Origin: Dechloromonas sp. A34
Lineage (GTDB): Bacteria > Pseudomonadota > Gammaproteobacteria > Burkholderiales > Rhodocyclaceae
Direction of reading: 5' to 3'
Length of the DNA stretch: 64,000 nt
Assembly (NCBI RefSeq): GCF_026261605.1
Contig: NZ_CP102486.1
Span: 3,224,001 to 3,288,000, forward strand
The notes below the pieces were generated by a model. It saw only the letters and a list, made by a program, of their open reading frames with translations. It ran no database searches and had not been told where the DNA came from. Of the stretch, positions 37,773 to 47,023 are shown piece after piece. Made by a program: the position numbers and the translations under genes. Position 1 is the first letter of the stretch. Every line of letters begins with the position of its first letter.

Positions 37773-38918
37773 CTAGCCCTGCCGCCAAGGCAGCCCGAGG
37801 TGGCGCCAGCCACCCTTGCTGCCGCGATGCGCGTTTTCGTCGGGCTCTCCCTCGAAACCGTCGAGGATGTTGTAGGCCTCGAAGCCGAGTTCGCTGGCGC
37901 GCCGGGCGGCAGCAATCGAGCGCACGCCGCTGCGACAGAGCATAAGCACTTTCTTGCCGGCCGGCACGGCGCCGGCCAACGCCTCGCCGAAGGCAGGATT
38001 CATGGCCATGCCGGGCCATTGTTTCCAGGCCAGCGCGACGGCGCCCGGCACGAAGCCGACCCACTCCCGCTCGGCATCGGTACGGACATCGACCAGCACC
38101 GCCTCGCCGGCTTGCCACCAGCGGTAGGCGAGTTGCGGCGAAATATCACCGGCGTAACCGGTGGCCACCTGCACTCCATGCAGTTCGCCACCGCCGGCAT
38201 CGTGGCGGTGTCCTGAAGTCAGGTTGGCTGGCACGGCTTCGTCGATGCGCTTCGGCTTGGGCAGGTTCAGGGAATTCATCAGACTGACGAAATCCTCCTG
38301 TGTTTTGCCGGCGACCCGGGCATTGTCTGCTTTCTCGGCGCCGATGGTAGTCCGGGTGTGGCCTTGATAGTCGTGGCCTGGCCAGACGATGGTCTCGTCG
38401 GGCAACGCGAAAAGCACGCGGGTCAGGCTGTCGTACAGAGCCTGCGGGCTGCCGGACTGGAAATCGGTACGACCGCAGGTGCCGACCAGCAGCGTGTCGC
38501 CGGTGAATACGTTGTTGCGCCATCGGTAGCACATGCTGCCCGCGGTGTGGCCCGGTGTATGTAGTGCGCGAATCTGCTCGCCGCCGAAGGACAGCACGTC
38601 GCCATCATTGAGCTGCACCGAGGCCGTCGTTATGCCGCAGCCAGCCGGCGCTGCGGTACGCGCGGCAGCATGTTCGGCCAGGAGCCAGGCGCTGGTGATG
38701 TGGTCGGCATGGCCGTGGGTTTCCACCGCCCAGACCAGATCGATGCCCTGCTCCGCCAGCACGGCCAGATCGCGGTCAATCTGCGCGTCGACCGGGTCGA
38801 TGATCAGCCCCTGGCGCGAGGCTTCATCGACCAGGATGTAGGTAAAGCTGCTCGACGCCGGGTCGAACAACTGGATCGGCGTGACAAACTTTTCCGATAC
38901 CTGTGCGGTCGGTGCCAT
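37773..38918 (-). CDS. Persulfide dioxygenase-rhodanese fusion (ETHE1-like MBL + rhodanese)
   Basis: 381 aa. The N-terminal metallo-beta-lactamase domain is ETHE1-type: iron ligands in THGHADHITSAWLL, HTPGHTAGSMCYR, and FTGDTLLVGTCGRTDFQ. The C-terminal rhodanese domain (about 265-370) has VLVDVRTDAEREWVGFV and active loop LCRSGVRSIA. Known PRF fusions oxidise glutathione persulfide to sulfite and pass sulfane sulfur on. Start ATG shares one base with the stop of a small upstream frame (TGATG). The gene sits between the intact DUF4202 gene and the remnant of its 3' end. Confidence 0.93.
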   Translation of the reverse strand: MAPTAQVSEKFVTPIQLFDPASSSFTYILVDEASRQGLIIDPVDAQIDRDLAVLAEQGIDLVWAVETHGHADHITSAWLLAEHAAARTAAPAGCGITTASVQLNDGDVLSFGGEQIRALHTPGHTAGSMCYRWRNNVFTGDTLLVGTCGRTDFQSGSPQALYDSLTRVLFALPDETIVWPGHDYQGHTRTTIGAEKADNARVAGKTQEDFVSLMNSLNLPKPKRIDEAVPANLTSGHRHDAGGGELHGVQVATGYAGDISPQLAYRWWQAGEAVLVDVRTDAEREWVGFVPGAVALAWKQWPGMAMNPAFGEALAGAVPAGKKVLMLCRSGVRSIAAARRASELGFEAYNILDGFEGEPDENAHRGSKGGWRHLGLPWRQG

Positions 38919-39061
38919 CAGTGCCGGCCGTAAGGGTCGGCGGCCACCACGCAGGGATCGTCGCTCAGCGCGTCCCCCGTGGCAGCATCCTGGTTTTTGA
39001 TCGCATGCCAGAATTCTTGCTCGAGAGCGACGAGTTCCCGGCTGATGTCATCGTGTTGCAT
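38918..39061 (-). pseudogene. Truncated NTF2/DUF4440-like fragment, coupled to the persulfide dioxygenase
   Basis: A 47-aa frame with an ideal ribosome site (AGGAGG, 6 nt before ATG 39061). MQHDDISRELVALEQEFWHA then IKNQDAATGDALSDDPCVVA resembles the first helix-and-strand portion of DUF4440/SnoaL-like proteins, which normally run to ~120 aa, but it stops in ADPYGRH* exactly at the ATG of the fusion gene. It might be a truncated gene now acting as a leader, or a real short protein. The family link is inference. Confidence 0.55.
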
Positions 39062-39158
39062 AGGCGGCCTCCTGTTCTTCGGCGAGGTCTCCGAACCCGA
39101 AGTTGCTCGCACTCGATGTTTAGTCCGGCCGCCAGCGGTAATGTTCCGAAGCTTCGAA

Positions 39159-39770
39159 TCAGCCCTCGGCAACCGCCTTCAGGATCAACGGCAGCAGCGG
39201 CTCCGGCAGTTTGATGCCGCCGGTCGTGGCGAAGCGTTGGGCATCGCCGGACATTTTCTTCCACGTCTTGCGGATGATGCCGAGCCACTTCTGTTCGCTG
39301 TATTCGGCGTGCTGCCCGGCGAAACCCAACATGTAGTGCTCGAGGAAGACAAGGCTGCTGACGTCTTCCAGCAGTTGCGTATCGGGATTGGTCATCAGCC
39401 CCTGCTTGCCGACCGCCGCCTTCACTTGCTCGACCATCGGCGCATCGTAGCCGGCCTGCACCAGCAAGTCGCCAGCCGTCTCGGCGTGGAATTTGTAGAG
39501 GCCGGTGCGCCAGGCGAAGTAGCCTGGCTTGGTCATCGGATAGCTGCTGCGCGGCACGGTCCAGCGCTGGATGTGCTGGGCGCGCACGGCAAGTTGGGCG
39601 ACCTCGCTGGCCTGCGGCGCGAAACGGCCGATCATTTCGGTCATCCGCCGGGCGTAGAGCAGTTCCTTCGGCAGGCCTTCGTCCTGATTCGGGTCCTGGG
39701 CGTTGGCGGCATCGAACAGGGCAATGGCTCGGTTGAAGCGTTCCTGATTGGCAATCATTGAATTTCTCAT
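39159..39770 (-). CDS. DUF4202 family protein
   Basis: 203 aa. Recognised by RFNRAIALFDAANAQDPNQDE, LYARRMTEMIGRFAPQASEVAQLAVRAQHIQRWTVPRSSYPM, FHAETAGDLLVQAGYD and LLEDVSSLVFLEHYMLGFA, the DUF4202 signature with conserved His residues (HD-like helical arrangement). Function unknown; often near sulfur-metabolism genes in my recollection. Start either ATG 39770 or ATG 39758 (GAG 7 nt upstream); not decidable. The gene's 3' end is duplicated at 37640-37750. Confidence 0.9.
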   Translation of the reverse strand: MRNSMIANQERFNRAIALFDAANAQDPNQDEGLPKELLYARRMTEMIGRFAPQASEVAQLAVRAQHIQRWTVPRSSYPMTKPGYFAWRTGLYKFHAETAGDLLVQAGYDAPMVEQVKAAVGKQGLMTNPDTQLLEDVSSLVFLEHYMLGFAGQHAEYSEQKWLGIIRKTWKKMSGDAQRFATTGGIKLPEPLLPLILKAVAEG

Positions 39771-39875
39771 GGTGATATACGGGTCGGCCCGCTCGGCCTC
39801 CCCTTGAACAATAGATCAACTGTAGCGGTAATGTCGCTGCGCCGAACCGGCCGGCACGCGCCAAACCGGAAAGCC

Positions 39876-42379
39876 CTACTTTCCAGTCTCCAGCCATTTG
39901 AGGACGATAGCGAACAGCGTCTCCGGAGTAATCGGTTTGGCAATGAAGTCGTCCATGCCGGCCGCAAAGCAGCGCGCCTTGTCTTCGGCGAAGGCATTGG
40001 CGGTCATGGCCAGGATGGGGATGCCAAACCCGTCGGCCCGTTGCCGTATCCGGCGCGTCGCTTCCAGACCATCCATCTCGGGCATCTGCATGTCCATCAG
40101 GATCAGGTCGTACGTGTTTTTCTCGACCAAGGCCAGGGCTGCCACGCCGTCGTTGGCGACATCGACCAGCAAACCGGCGTCGCTCAGCAGCATGACGGCG
40201 ATCTCCTGGTTGACCGGCTCATCCTCGACAAGCAGTACCCGACGCCCCTGATAATCGCGTTGCAGGCTGGCTTCCGCCTTCAATGCCCCCCCGCGGCTGA
40301 AGCGGTCGTGCCAGCGGCTTTTTTCAGGCAGGCCGTAAACCAGAAGGTGCTGCCGACCCCGAGCTGGCTGACCACCCCGGCCTCGCCGCCCATCAACTGG
40401 GCGAGTTTCCGGGTGATGGCCAGCCCCAGCCCGGTGCCGCCATAGCGCCGCGATATCGAATCGTCGGCCTGGGCGAACGAGGCGAACAGGCGCTCCTGGA
40501 CTCCGGCGGGAATGCCAACCCCGGTATCCTGTACTTCGCAACGCACCCGCACGCTGTCGCTGTCCTCCGCCTCAAGCCGCAGTCGCAAGGTTACGCTGCC
40601 CTGTTCGGTGAATTTGAGGGCATTGCTCACGTAGTTCAATATCGCCTGCTGAATCCGCGTCGCATCACCCAGCAAGGACTCAGGGAGCAGCGCAACTTCG
40701 CAGTGCAATTTCAGATTCTTCGCACGGGCCTGGTCGGCCAGGATGGAGGTCACGTTGGTGACGATAGCCCCCAGATTGAGCGGGCTTTCCTCAAGTACAA
40801 ACTGGCCAGCGTCAATCTTCGACAGATCGAGAATGGCATTGATGATTTCCAGCAGATGGCGCCCGGCGACATCGATCTTCTCGAGCTTTTCCGCCTGTTG
40901 CGGCGGCACGCCCGAACGCTTGAGCAAATGCACCATGCCGGTAATGGCATTGAGCGGCGTGCGGATTTCGTGCGACATGTTGGCGAGGAAGGAGCTCTTC
41001 GCGACATTGGCCGCTTCCGCCGCTTCCTTGGCCACCGCCAAGGCGGCCGTGCGCTGGGCAACCAGATCCTCGAGATGCAGACGATAGGCCTGAAGTTCGG
41101 CCTCCGCCGCCTTGCGGCTGGAAATGTCGCGGGTTACAGCCAGTTGCATGGTCCGGCCGTTATCAGCCATCGGCACGGCATGGCTCTCCATCCAGCGTCG
41201 GCCGCCTTTCAGGCCGCACACTTCGAATTCCATTTGCACGGCAGCCCCGGCCAGCACCTCCCGGTGCATCGCCGCGAAAGCTTCGCGGTATTCCGGAGCA
41301 ACCAGCTCGAGTACCGGTTGACCAGCCACTTGTTCCAGAGAATCGGCCTCGACCATCGCCAGCCCGGCCGGATTCATCTCACGCAACAAGCCTTGTTCAT
41401 CTACCGTCTTGATGCATTCCGGTTCGTTTTCGATGATGGTGCGCAAGCGGGCCTCGCTGGCCGCCACATCGATCAGCGCCTGCCGACGCTCGGCATCGCT
41501 GCGCGCCAACTTGAGCTGGGTCTCGGACAGCCAGCCGAGCACGCTGTCCTCCATCCCCATGGCCACTGGAATGTGTGTTGAAAAATCGCCGCTGCCCAAG
41601 CGCGCGATGCGCGCATGCACATCGTCCAGCGACCCGCCCAAAGTTGTTCGCAAAGCCTGGTAAGTACGCCAGAGCATGAACAACAAAAGCAGACCGAACA
41701 CAATGAAGACCAGCCGCAAGAGCATGGCGAACTCAGTGGCTGCGCGCACCGCCTCGGTAGTGCGCTGCTCTAGAATCTCATGCAGTTCGCTCATCGGGCG
41801 CATGATCTCCGCCTTGGCCTGGAGATAGGCGGCATCGTGCAACATCCGGCTGGCCTTGAGCCGATCGGCGGCGCTGGGCGGGGTTCCTGATTCGACCAGC
41901 GCCATCGCGGCGAATTCGGTGCGAGTCAAGGTGTCCGAATTGGCTTTCGCCTGGGCCAGCTTGGCAAACTCCAGATCGGAAAAGCCGGCTTGCCGCATCA
42001 GGTCGAGCAGTGAAATATTCTGTCCGCTCGACGGGCGCGGCCGCAGGTCATCGGCCTGCACCATGTCCCAGTAAATATTCTGATACTCGAGTGGACGCGG
42101 CTTGAGGCCGTCGCGAATATCGAGGATTTCCTGATAGTGCCGCTTGAACAGGGGATCGCCGGTGGTCACATAACTGCGCACCATGCGCGTCAGGTCGTCC
42201 GACGACTGACGCAATTCCTGCGCCAGCCAAAACGAGCGGATCCGCTGCTCATTGGCCTGGTCGATCTGCTTTTCCGAATGCACATAAATAAAAAAGAGCG
42301 CCGAAAAAGCAACGAACATCAGCAGGGTCAGCCATAAGCTGCGGGAAAAGCGGGAACGCTTGCTAATGAATGGATTCAT
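39876..42379 (-). pseudogene. Hybrid sensor histidine kinase with receiver, interrupted by a G7 frameshift
   Basis: TM1 (about 15-35) and TM2 (MLLRLVFIVFGLLLLFMLW) flank a periplasmic helical sensor; then HAMP-like segment, PAS (ASEARLRTIIENEPECIKTVDEQG), coiled coil, HisKA with SHEIRTPLNAI, HATPase ([26 protein letters not shown]). The kinase frame stops at 40280 (TGA) just after a G7 run (plus C7, 40286-40292). The receiver follows in the -1 frame: [30 protein letters not shown] (phospho-Asp) and AKPITPE, ending 39876. Length 2504 nt; one extra G gives an 834-aa hybrid kinase. Start ATG 42379 lacks a Shine-Dalgarno; ATG 42412 is possible. Confidence 0.85.
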
Positions 42380-42571
42380 GGTTTTATTTTTTATCTGCCC
42401 CAACATCATAGTCGTCTTGGTCCTGGCAAGCCAAAAAGACAGTGACATTTACCCCAATCCGACCGACGCCCTTCGTCCGATTGAACGTTCCCCGGCAAAG
42501 AGGTCAGACCTGTCTGCTTACAAAAACCCGGTGCTACCATAAATGCTGTGTATGAGTTGTTGGAAAGAATC

Positions 42572-43261
42572 ATGACGCACTCCGCAATTGCAATCGGCCA
42601 GGAGGAAACGCCGACGGCCTGGCACCGCCAGGTGGCGGCGGTATTTTTCCGGCATGTCTATTTGAAGGGTATTGGAACGACGGTTTTCATTACCCTGTTC
42701 TTCAACCTGTACTTCTATTTGCTGAAGAACCCGGCCTACCCGATCACGGTCATGCCCATCACCTGGCTCGACCGCCTGATCGATGTCCAGCCGCTCGCCC
42801 TACCCGTCTATGTCTCGATGTGGGTTTATGTATCCCTGCCACCGGCATTGCTGGCGACGCGACGCGAGCTGTGGTTCTACGCGATAGCCATTGCCGCCAC
42901 CTGCCTTGCCGGACTGCTCGCCTTCTACTTCTGGCCGACGGCAGTTCCTGTCGCCACTGTCGACTGGACGCAGTTTCCCGAACTCGGTTTCCTGAAAAAC
43001 ATCGACGCCTCGGGCAATGCCTGCCCTTCGCTGCACGTTGCCACCGCCGTCTTCTCCGGGGGCTGGCTGCATCACCTGCTGCGCCGCTTTGGCGGACCCT
43101 TATGGATACTGAGCTTCAACTGGGCATGGTGTATCGGCATCGTCTATTCGACGATGGCCATCCGCCAGCACGTCGCCCTTGATGTGCTGGGCGGGCTGGT
43201 ACTGGGCCTGCTGGCAGCATGGCTATCCTTGCGCTATCGCGTGTTGGCGAAAGATCAATAA
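42572..43261 (+). CDS. PAP2-family membrane phosphatase
   Basis: 229 aa, six predicted TM segments (for example GIGTTVFITLFFNLYFYLL, LALPVYVSMWVYVSLPPALL). PAP2 motifs: NACPSLHVATAVF (PS-x2-H) and IRQHVALDVLGG (R-x-H-x3-D). Lipid phosphatase or phosphotransferase of the inner membrane; substrate unknown. ATG 42572 has GGAAAG upstream; GTG 42548 is an in-frame alternative. Confidence 0.9.
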   Translation: MTHSAIAIGQEETPTAWHRQVAAVFFRHVYLKGIGTTVFITLFFNLYFYLLKNPAYPITVMPITWLDRLIDVQPLALPVYVSMWVYVSLPPALLATRRELWFYAIAIAATCLAGLLAFYFWPTAVPVATVDWTQFPELGFLKNIDASGNACPSLHVATAVFSGGWLHHLLRRFGGPLWILSFNWAWCIGIVYSTMAIRQHVALDVLGGLVLGLLAAWLSLRYRVLAKDQ

Positions 43262-43319
43262 CTGTCGTCGTACGATTGGCGCTGAAACATGCGATCAACG
43301 CCAATCGATGCCGCCAAAA

Positions 43320-44216
43320 TCACATCGTCGCGTCCCATATCCGGACGCAATTTCGGCCTGCGGCTTTTGCCGCAAACAAAGCCTTGTCGGCACGATCGAT
43401 CGAGGCCCCTACCGGAATGTCCGGATCAAGAAGCGTCAAGCCGAAAGACGCAGTGACGTGAACCGGGGTGTTTTCGCCAATGTCTATTTCCAATGCGGCG
43501 ATCCCGTCGGCGAGTTCCTTGATTCGGTCCTGACCTTGCGCCATTTCGGTGTAGGGCATACAGAGCAGGAACTCTTCTCCGCCATAGCGAAAAACCTTGT
43601 CATAGGGACGGAGATTCTTGATCAGATGACGAATAGATGCTGACAACACACGATCCCCGGCGGGATGCCCGTGGAGATCGTTGATGCTCTTGAAATTATC
43701 GAGGTCCATCATGGCGATGTAGCAAACATGGGCATGGCGCTTCACCAACTGCTGTTGCTCGCGCAAGGTCGGCAAGATGTCGTAACGGGTGATTGCCCCG
43801 GTCAATGAGTCGTGATTGAACAGCGAGTTTTCCAGCTCCCGCTCAAGGGACGAGATTTCAAGTCGCAGCCGCTCGAGAGCATTGGAAAATCCGTCATAGG
43901 CCAGCGGGTCGATGGGGTTTCCGGCAGCAGCGGCAAGCAGCAACAGCTTGGCCAGGTGATGCAAGCGCTTATGTTCCTCGCCCATGGCGATAAACCCGGG
44001 ATGCTTGCGAAGCTTTTCCGGCGCATCGCTATAGAACCATTGGCCAAAACGGCATTCGGTATGGGCAATGTCGCTGGTATCGTGCTTGTTGCCCGGCAAA
44101 CTGCAGACGAGGGTGCGAACCAGAGCGCCATACCATGCCTGGTGGTTATTCAACGCCTCCTTGAGCTGCGCGACAATTGCTTGCAACTCATCACGACTGA
44201 CATCGGCGAGTGCCAC
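43320..44216 (-). CDS. Diguanylate cyclase with N-terminal CZB zinc sensor (DgcZ-like)
   Basis: 298 aa if started at GTG 44216 (GGGAG 7 nt upstream). The longer open frame to 44501 is hydrophilic and unsupported. CZB: NNHQAWYGAL (H-x2-W), TECRFGQWF (C-x2-G-x-W), EEHKRLHHL (H-x3-H). The GGDEF domain (about 140-290) has YGGEEFLLCMP, an active GGEEF site, with FRY before it. Length and order match E. coli DgcZ (YdeH), whose zinc binding inhibits c-di-GMP synthesis. Converges with the PAP2 gene. Confidence 0.9.
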   Translation of the reverse strand: MALADVSRDELQAIVAQLKEALNNHQAWYGALVRTLVCSLPGNKHDTSDIAHTECRFGQWFYSDAPEKLRKHPGFIAMGEEHKRLHHLAKLLLLAAAAGNPIDPLAYDGFSNALERLRLEISSLERELENSLFNHDSLTGAITRYDILPTLREQQQLVKRHAHVCYIAMMDLDNFKSINDLHGHPAGDRVLSASIRHLIKNLRPYDKVFRYGGEEFLLCMPYTEMAQGQDRIKELADGIAALEIDIGENTPVHVTASFGLTLLDPDIPVGASIDRADKALFAAKAAGRNCVRIWDATM

Positions 44217-44497
44217 GGCAAGACTCCCTATCGGTGGCAGCGATGCGGCAGAAAAACCGATCGACCGCCCATTGCCCCCTGCTGCCCGGCAATACGTGGA
44301 CAACGACAGACACCACAGCGGCCGGGCGTGACCGGGTCGAGACCAGCCGACCCGGAATGTAGAAGCGAGAGTAGTTAGCGCAAGGCATGCTGTCTGTGCG
44401 ATATCGCGCTTAAGGGGGAGATCCGGTTTGCGATCGACCGGAATCCCCCAGCCGAGCATCAAGGAGTGGACTGGCGCGCCGGCACCTCGGTGATCGC
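44217..44497. other. Intergenic region between dgcZ-like and TTC38-like genes
   Basis: 281 bases. I see one imperfect hairpin, GGGGGAGATCCGG with CCGGAATCCCCC (44414-44450), possibly a transcription-end structure for the upstream TPR gene, but without a U-run. No supported ORF. Confidence 0.4.
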
Positions 44498-45826
44498 TCA
44501 AGCCGCCGCGCGCAGCGGCTCGCAGCGGGCGACCAGTTGGCCGGTCAGCGGGCTGTGGCCGCGCCGGGTCAGGCGTTCGGCACAGAGCGCCGTGGCCAGT
44601 GGGCGCTGGCCGGCACGCAGGGCAGCCTCGATCAAGGTCAGGTCGATCAAGTCGCGTTGGGCGTGGCTGCCGCCGAAGCGGTGAGCGATGTCACGGACCT
44701 GGCGGATCAGGCGCACGCTTTCGTCGTAGTGCCCCTGGCCAAAGGCCTGGATCGCCAGCGTCAGCGGATGCCCGACCTTGCGGGTGAAAGCTTCGTTGTC
44801 GTCATTGCGCTGCATCGCCAGTTGTTGCGTTTCGAGCACGGCGGCCACGGCATCGGGGCGCTGCGCCCCGACGAAGGCCATCACCGCGTGCACATCATTG
44901 AAGGCGTAGTTACCGGCCGTGGCGATCGGCAGCCAGCCGTCGGCCACTTCCGCCCAGCGCCGGCCGACATCGATGCCGCGCAGGTGCAGGCGCCAGAGCA
45001 GCGCCGAGGCATCGACCATGTCGAGCACCATGGTCGATCGCTCGCCGTGGATCGGACCGTCGAACAGTGCCAGCACTGCGTCGATATCCCCCAGTTCGAG
45101 GTGGTAGAGCGCCAGGTGCCACCACAGGTGCACCTTGAAGAAGCTGTCGGTCGACCAGGCATCGGGGTTGGCGCGCATCCAGGCGATGCCGTCGTGCGTC
45201 CGGCATTGCATTTCCATGACGTGGGCCACTGCGTGTTGCGCCCAGCCATCGCGCGGCTCGAGTTCGACCGCCGCCCGGCCCTGGGCCTCGGCCCGGGCGT
45301 AGTCGGCGGTTTCCTCCAGGCCGAAGGCGTGCATGGCGAGTACTGAGTGGTAGCCCGGCATGCTGGGCGACCAGGCCGGCAGGGCGCGAGCGATGCGGTC
45401 GCGCAGCAGGCGCGAATTACCGACGTAGAAATCGGCCAGGTGTCCAGCCTGCAGCGCCAGGATGTCGCGCGGGTAGTCGATGGCGACGTCCTCAAGCAGC
45501 CGTCCGGCGCGCAGCCATTGGCCGTCGACCATCTGGCCGACGGCATCGAGATGGCCGCGCTCGCGGGCATTGGCCGGCAGCCGGAGCGCCGCATCGAGGC
45601 AATCGCGGGCCACCGCGATACCGGCCGGCTCGGTACCGAGCAGGTGGAGGTAGGCCTTGAGGACATGGGCCATGACAAAGTCCGGACTTTCGGCGATGGC
45701 GGCATCAACGCTGGCCACCGGATCTTCGATATAGCACTGGAACTGGTGCAGGGCGCGCCGGTAGTGGGCCAGGCTGTCGGCGCTGGCGCCGGAATGCGCA
45801 AGACTCAGCTCGTCATTGATGGTCAT
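44498..45826 (-). CDS. TTC38-like tetratricopeptide-repeat protein
   Basis: 442 aa helical repeat protein. ATG 45826 has AAAGGAGA upstream. Residues FVMAHVLKAYLHLLGTE, ALQAGHLADFYVGNSRLLRDRIARALPAW, GYHSVLAMHAFGLEETADYARAEAQGRAAVELEPRDGWAQHAVAHVMEM and WHLALYHLELGDIDAVLALFDG are the bacterial TTC38 pattern. Function unknown in bacteria. Divergent from an AraC regulator with a direct-repeat operator, so probably its target. Confidence 0.88.
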   Translation of the reverse strand: MTINDELSLAHSGASADSLAHYRRALHQFQCYIEDPVASVDAAIAESPDFVMAHVLKAYLHLLGTEPAGIAVARDCLDAALRLPANARERGHLDAVGQMVDGQWLRAGRLLEDVAIDYPRDILALQAGHLADFYVGNSRLLRDRIARALPAWSPSMPGYHSVLAMHAFGLEETADYARAEAQGRAAVELEPRDGWAQHAVAHVMEMQCRTHDGIAWMRANPDAWSTDSFFKVHLWWHLALYHLELGDIDAVLALFDGPIHGERSTMVLDMVDASALLWRLHLRGIDVGRRWAEVADGWLPIATAGNYAFNDVHAVMAFVGAQRPDAVAAVLETQQLAMQRNDDNEAFTRKVGHPLTLAIQAFGQGHYDESVRLIRQVRDIAHRFGGSHAQRDLIDLTLIEAALRAGQRPLATALCAERLTRRGHSPLTGQLVARCEPLRAAA

Positions 45827-45942
45827 TGGGTGTCTCCTTTGGGGGTCGAATGGTTTGCTGTCGATTCGCCTCGTGTCCGGAAAAATCGGCCGGACCACGG
45901 GCGCAGTGCTAAGGTAATCTGAAGGATGTTGTCTCGATATAT

Positions 45943-45973
45943 CCGGGACGCCTGAAGATTTGACCGGGACGCC
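45943..45973 (+). promoter_or_regulatory. AraC-type direct repeat operator
   Basis: CCGGGACGCC at 45943-45952 and again at 45964-45973: identical 10-mers starting 21 bp apart, two helical turns, the spacing of AraC-family half-sites. It lies between the divergent TTC38-like gene (start 45826) and the AraC regulator (start 45999). Function inferred. Confidence 0.7.
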
Positions 45974-45998
45974 GGAGCCTTGTTCATGGAGGGGAAAT

Positions 45999-46949
45999 AT
46001 GGATGTCCTTTCCGACGTATTTGCCGCCGTGCGCTTCTCGGGCGGTGTCTTTCTCGACGCCGAATTCACGGCACCGTGGTGCGTGGTGTCGCAGGTCGGG
46101 CCAGAGGAGTTCGAGGCCCAGGGCAGGATGCCGGCCCACCTGATCGCCTACCACTATGTCGTCGATGGTCGGCTGTTCGTGCGCGTAGGCGATGGTCCGG
46201 CGCTCGCCGTGCAGGCCGGCGAGATCGTGCTGCTGCCGCGCAACGACGGGCATGTGCTAGGCAGCGCCCCGGGCCTGCGCCCGGTGATTGTCGACAATCT
46301 GATCCACGGTCCGAGCCCGGAAGCGCCGGCCTTGCTGCGCTACGGCGGGGGCGGCGAGCCGACGCGCATCGTCTGCGGCTATCTGGGCTGCGAGATGCCC
46401 GACAACCTGCTGCTCAAAGCCCTGCCCCCGTTGCTCAAGCTCGGGGTGCGCGACGGCAGCGGCGGCGCCTGGCTGGAGAGTTCCTTCCGCCATGCCGCCC
46501 AGGCGTATGGCGTCAGCGACAGCGGTTCGGCGGCGGTGCTCGGCAAGCTGGCCGAACTGCTTTTCGTCGAAGGCGTTCGCCGCTACCTGGCCGCCTTACC
46601 GGAAGGCCAGACCGGCTGGCTGTCCGGCCTGCGTGATCGCATGGTCGGACGGGCACTGGCCCTGCTCCATGGCGACGTCGCCCATCCCTGGACGACCGAG
46701 GAGCTGGCCCAGGCGGTGGGACTGTCGCGCTCCGCCTTCGCCGAGCGTTTCACCGGCCTGATCGGCGTGCCGCCGATGCGTTATCTGGCGACCTGGCGCC
46801 TGCAACTGGCTGCCGCCCGCTTGCGCGAAAGCACGGCGTCGACCACGCAGATCGCCGGCGAGATCGGCTATGAATCCGATGCGGCCTTCAACCGGGCGTT
46901 CAAGCGGGCCTTCGGCACGACACCTGCGGCCTGGCGCCGGCCAGGATGA
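45999..46949 (+). CDS. AraC-family transcriptional regulator (cupin_6 + HTH)
   Basis: 316 aa. ATG 45999 has GGAGGGG upstream. The N-terminal cupin (AHLIAYHYVVDGRLFVRVGDGPALAVQAGEIVLLPRNDGHVL) is of the AraC cupin_6 type. The C-terminal double HTH includes WTTEELAQAVGLSRSAFAERFTGLIGVPPMRYLATWRLQLAAARLRES and TTQIAGEIGYESDAAFNRAFKRAFGTTPAAWRR. Likely regulator of the divergent TTC38-like gene and of itself. Confidence 0.93.
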   Translation: MDVLSDVFAAVRFSGGVFLDAEFTAPWCVVSQVGPEEFEAQGRMPAHLIAYHYVVDGRLFVRVGDGPALAVQAGEIVLLPRNDGHVLGSAPGLRPVIVDNLIHGPSPEAPALLRYGGGGEPTRIVCGYLGCEMPDNLLLKALPPLLKLGVRDGSGGAWLESSFRHAAQAYGVSDSGSAAVLGKLAELLFVEGVRRYLAALPEGQTGWLSGLRDRMVGRALALLHGDVAHPWTTEELAQAVGLSRSAFAERFTGLIGVPPMRYLATWRLQLAAARLRESTASTTQIAGEIGYESDAAFNRAFKRAFGTTPAAWRRPG

Positions 46950-47023
46950 ATCGCCATCGGGCCTGGCAATACGCCGCCATGCCGCGTTGACCGCAAGCGC
47001 CCGCCGCGGAGATACTCCGCGCA

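Noticed and set aside
39124..39844. 11-mer AGCGGTAATGT at 39134-39144 and 39824-39834, upstream of two minus-strand genes
   Set aside because: Possible shared promoter piece of a duplicated unit, but flanking sequence does not align, so chance cannot be excluded.
42449..42571. Possible small gene between the hybrid kinase and PAP2 gene
   Set aside because: Open frame at 42360-42542 has no ribosome site and mostly overlaps the kinase start; treated as divergent promoter region.
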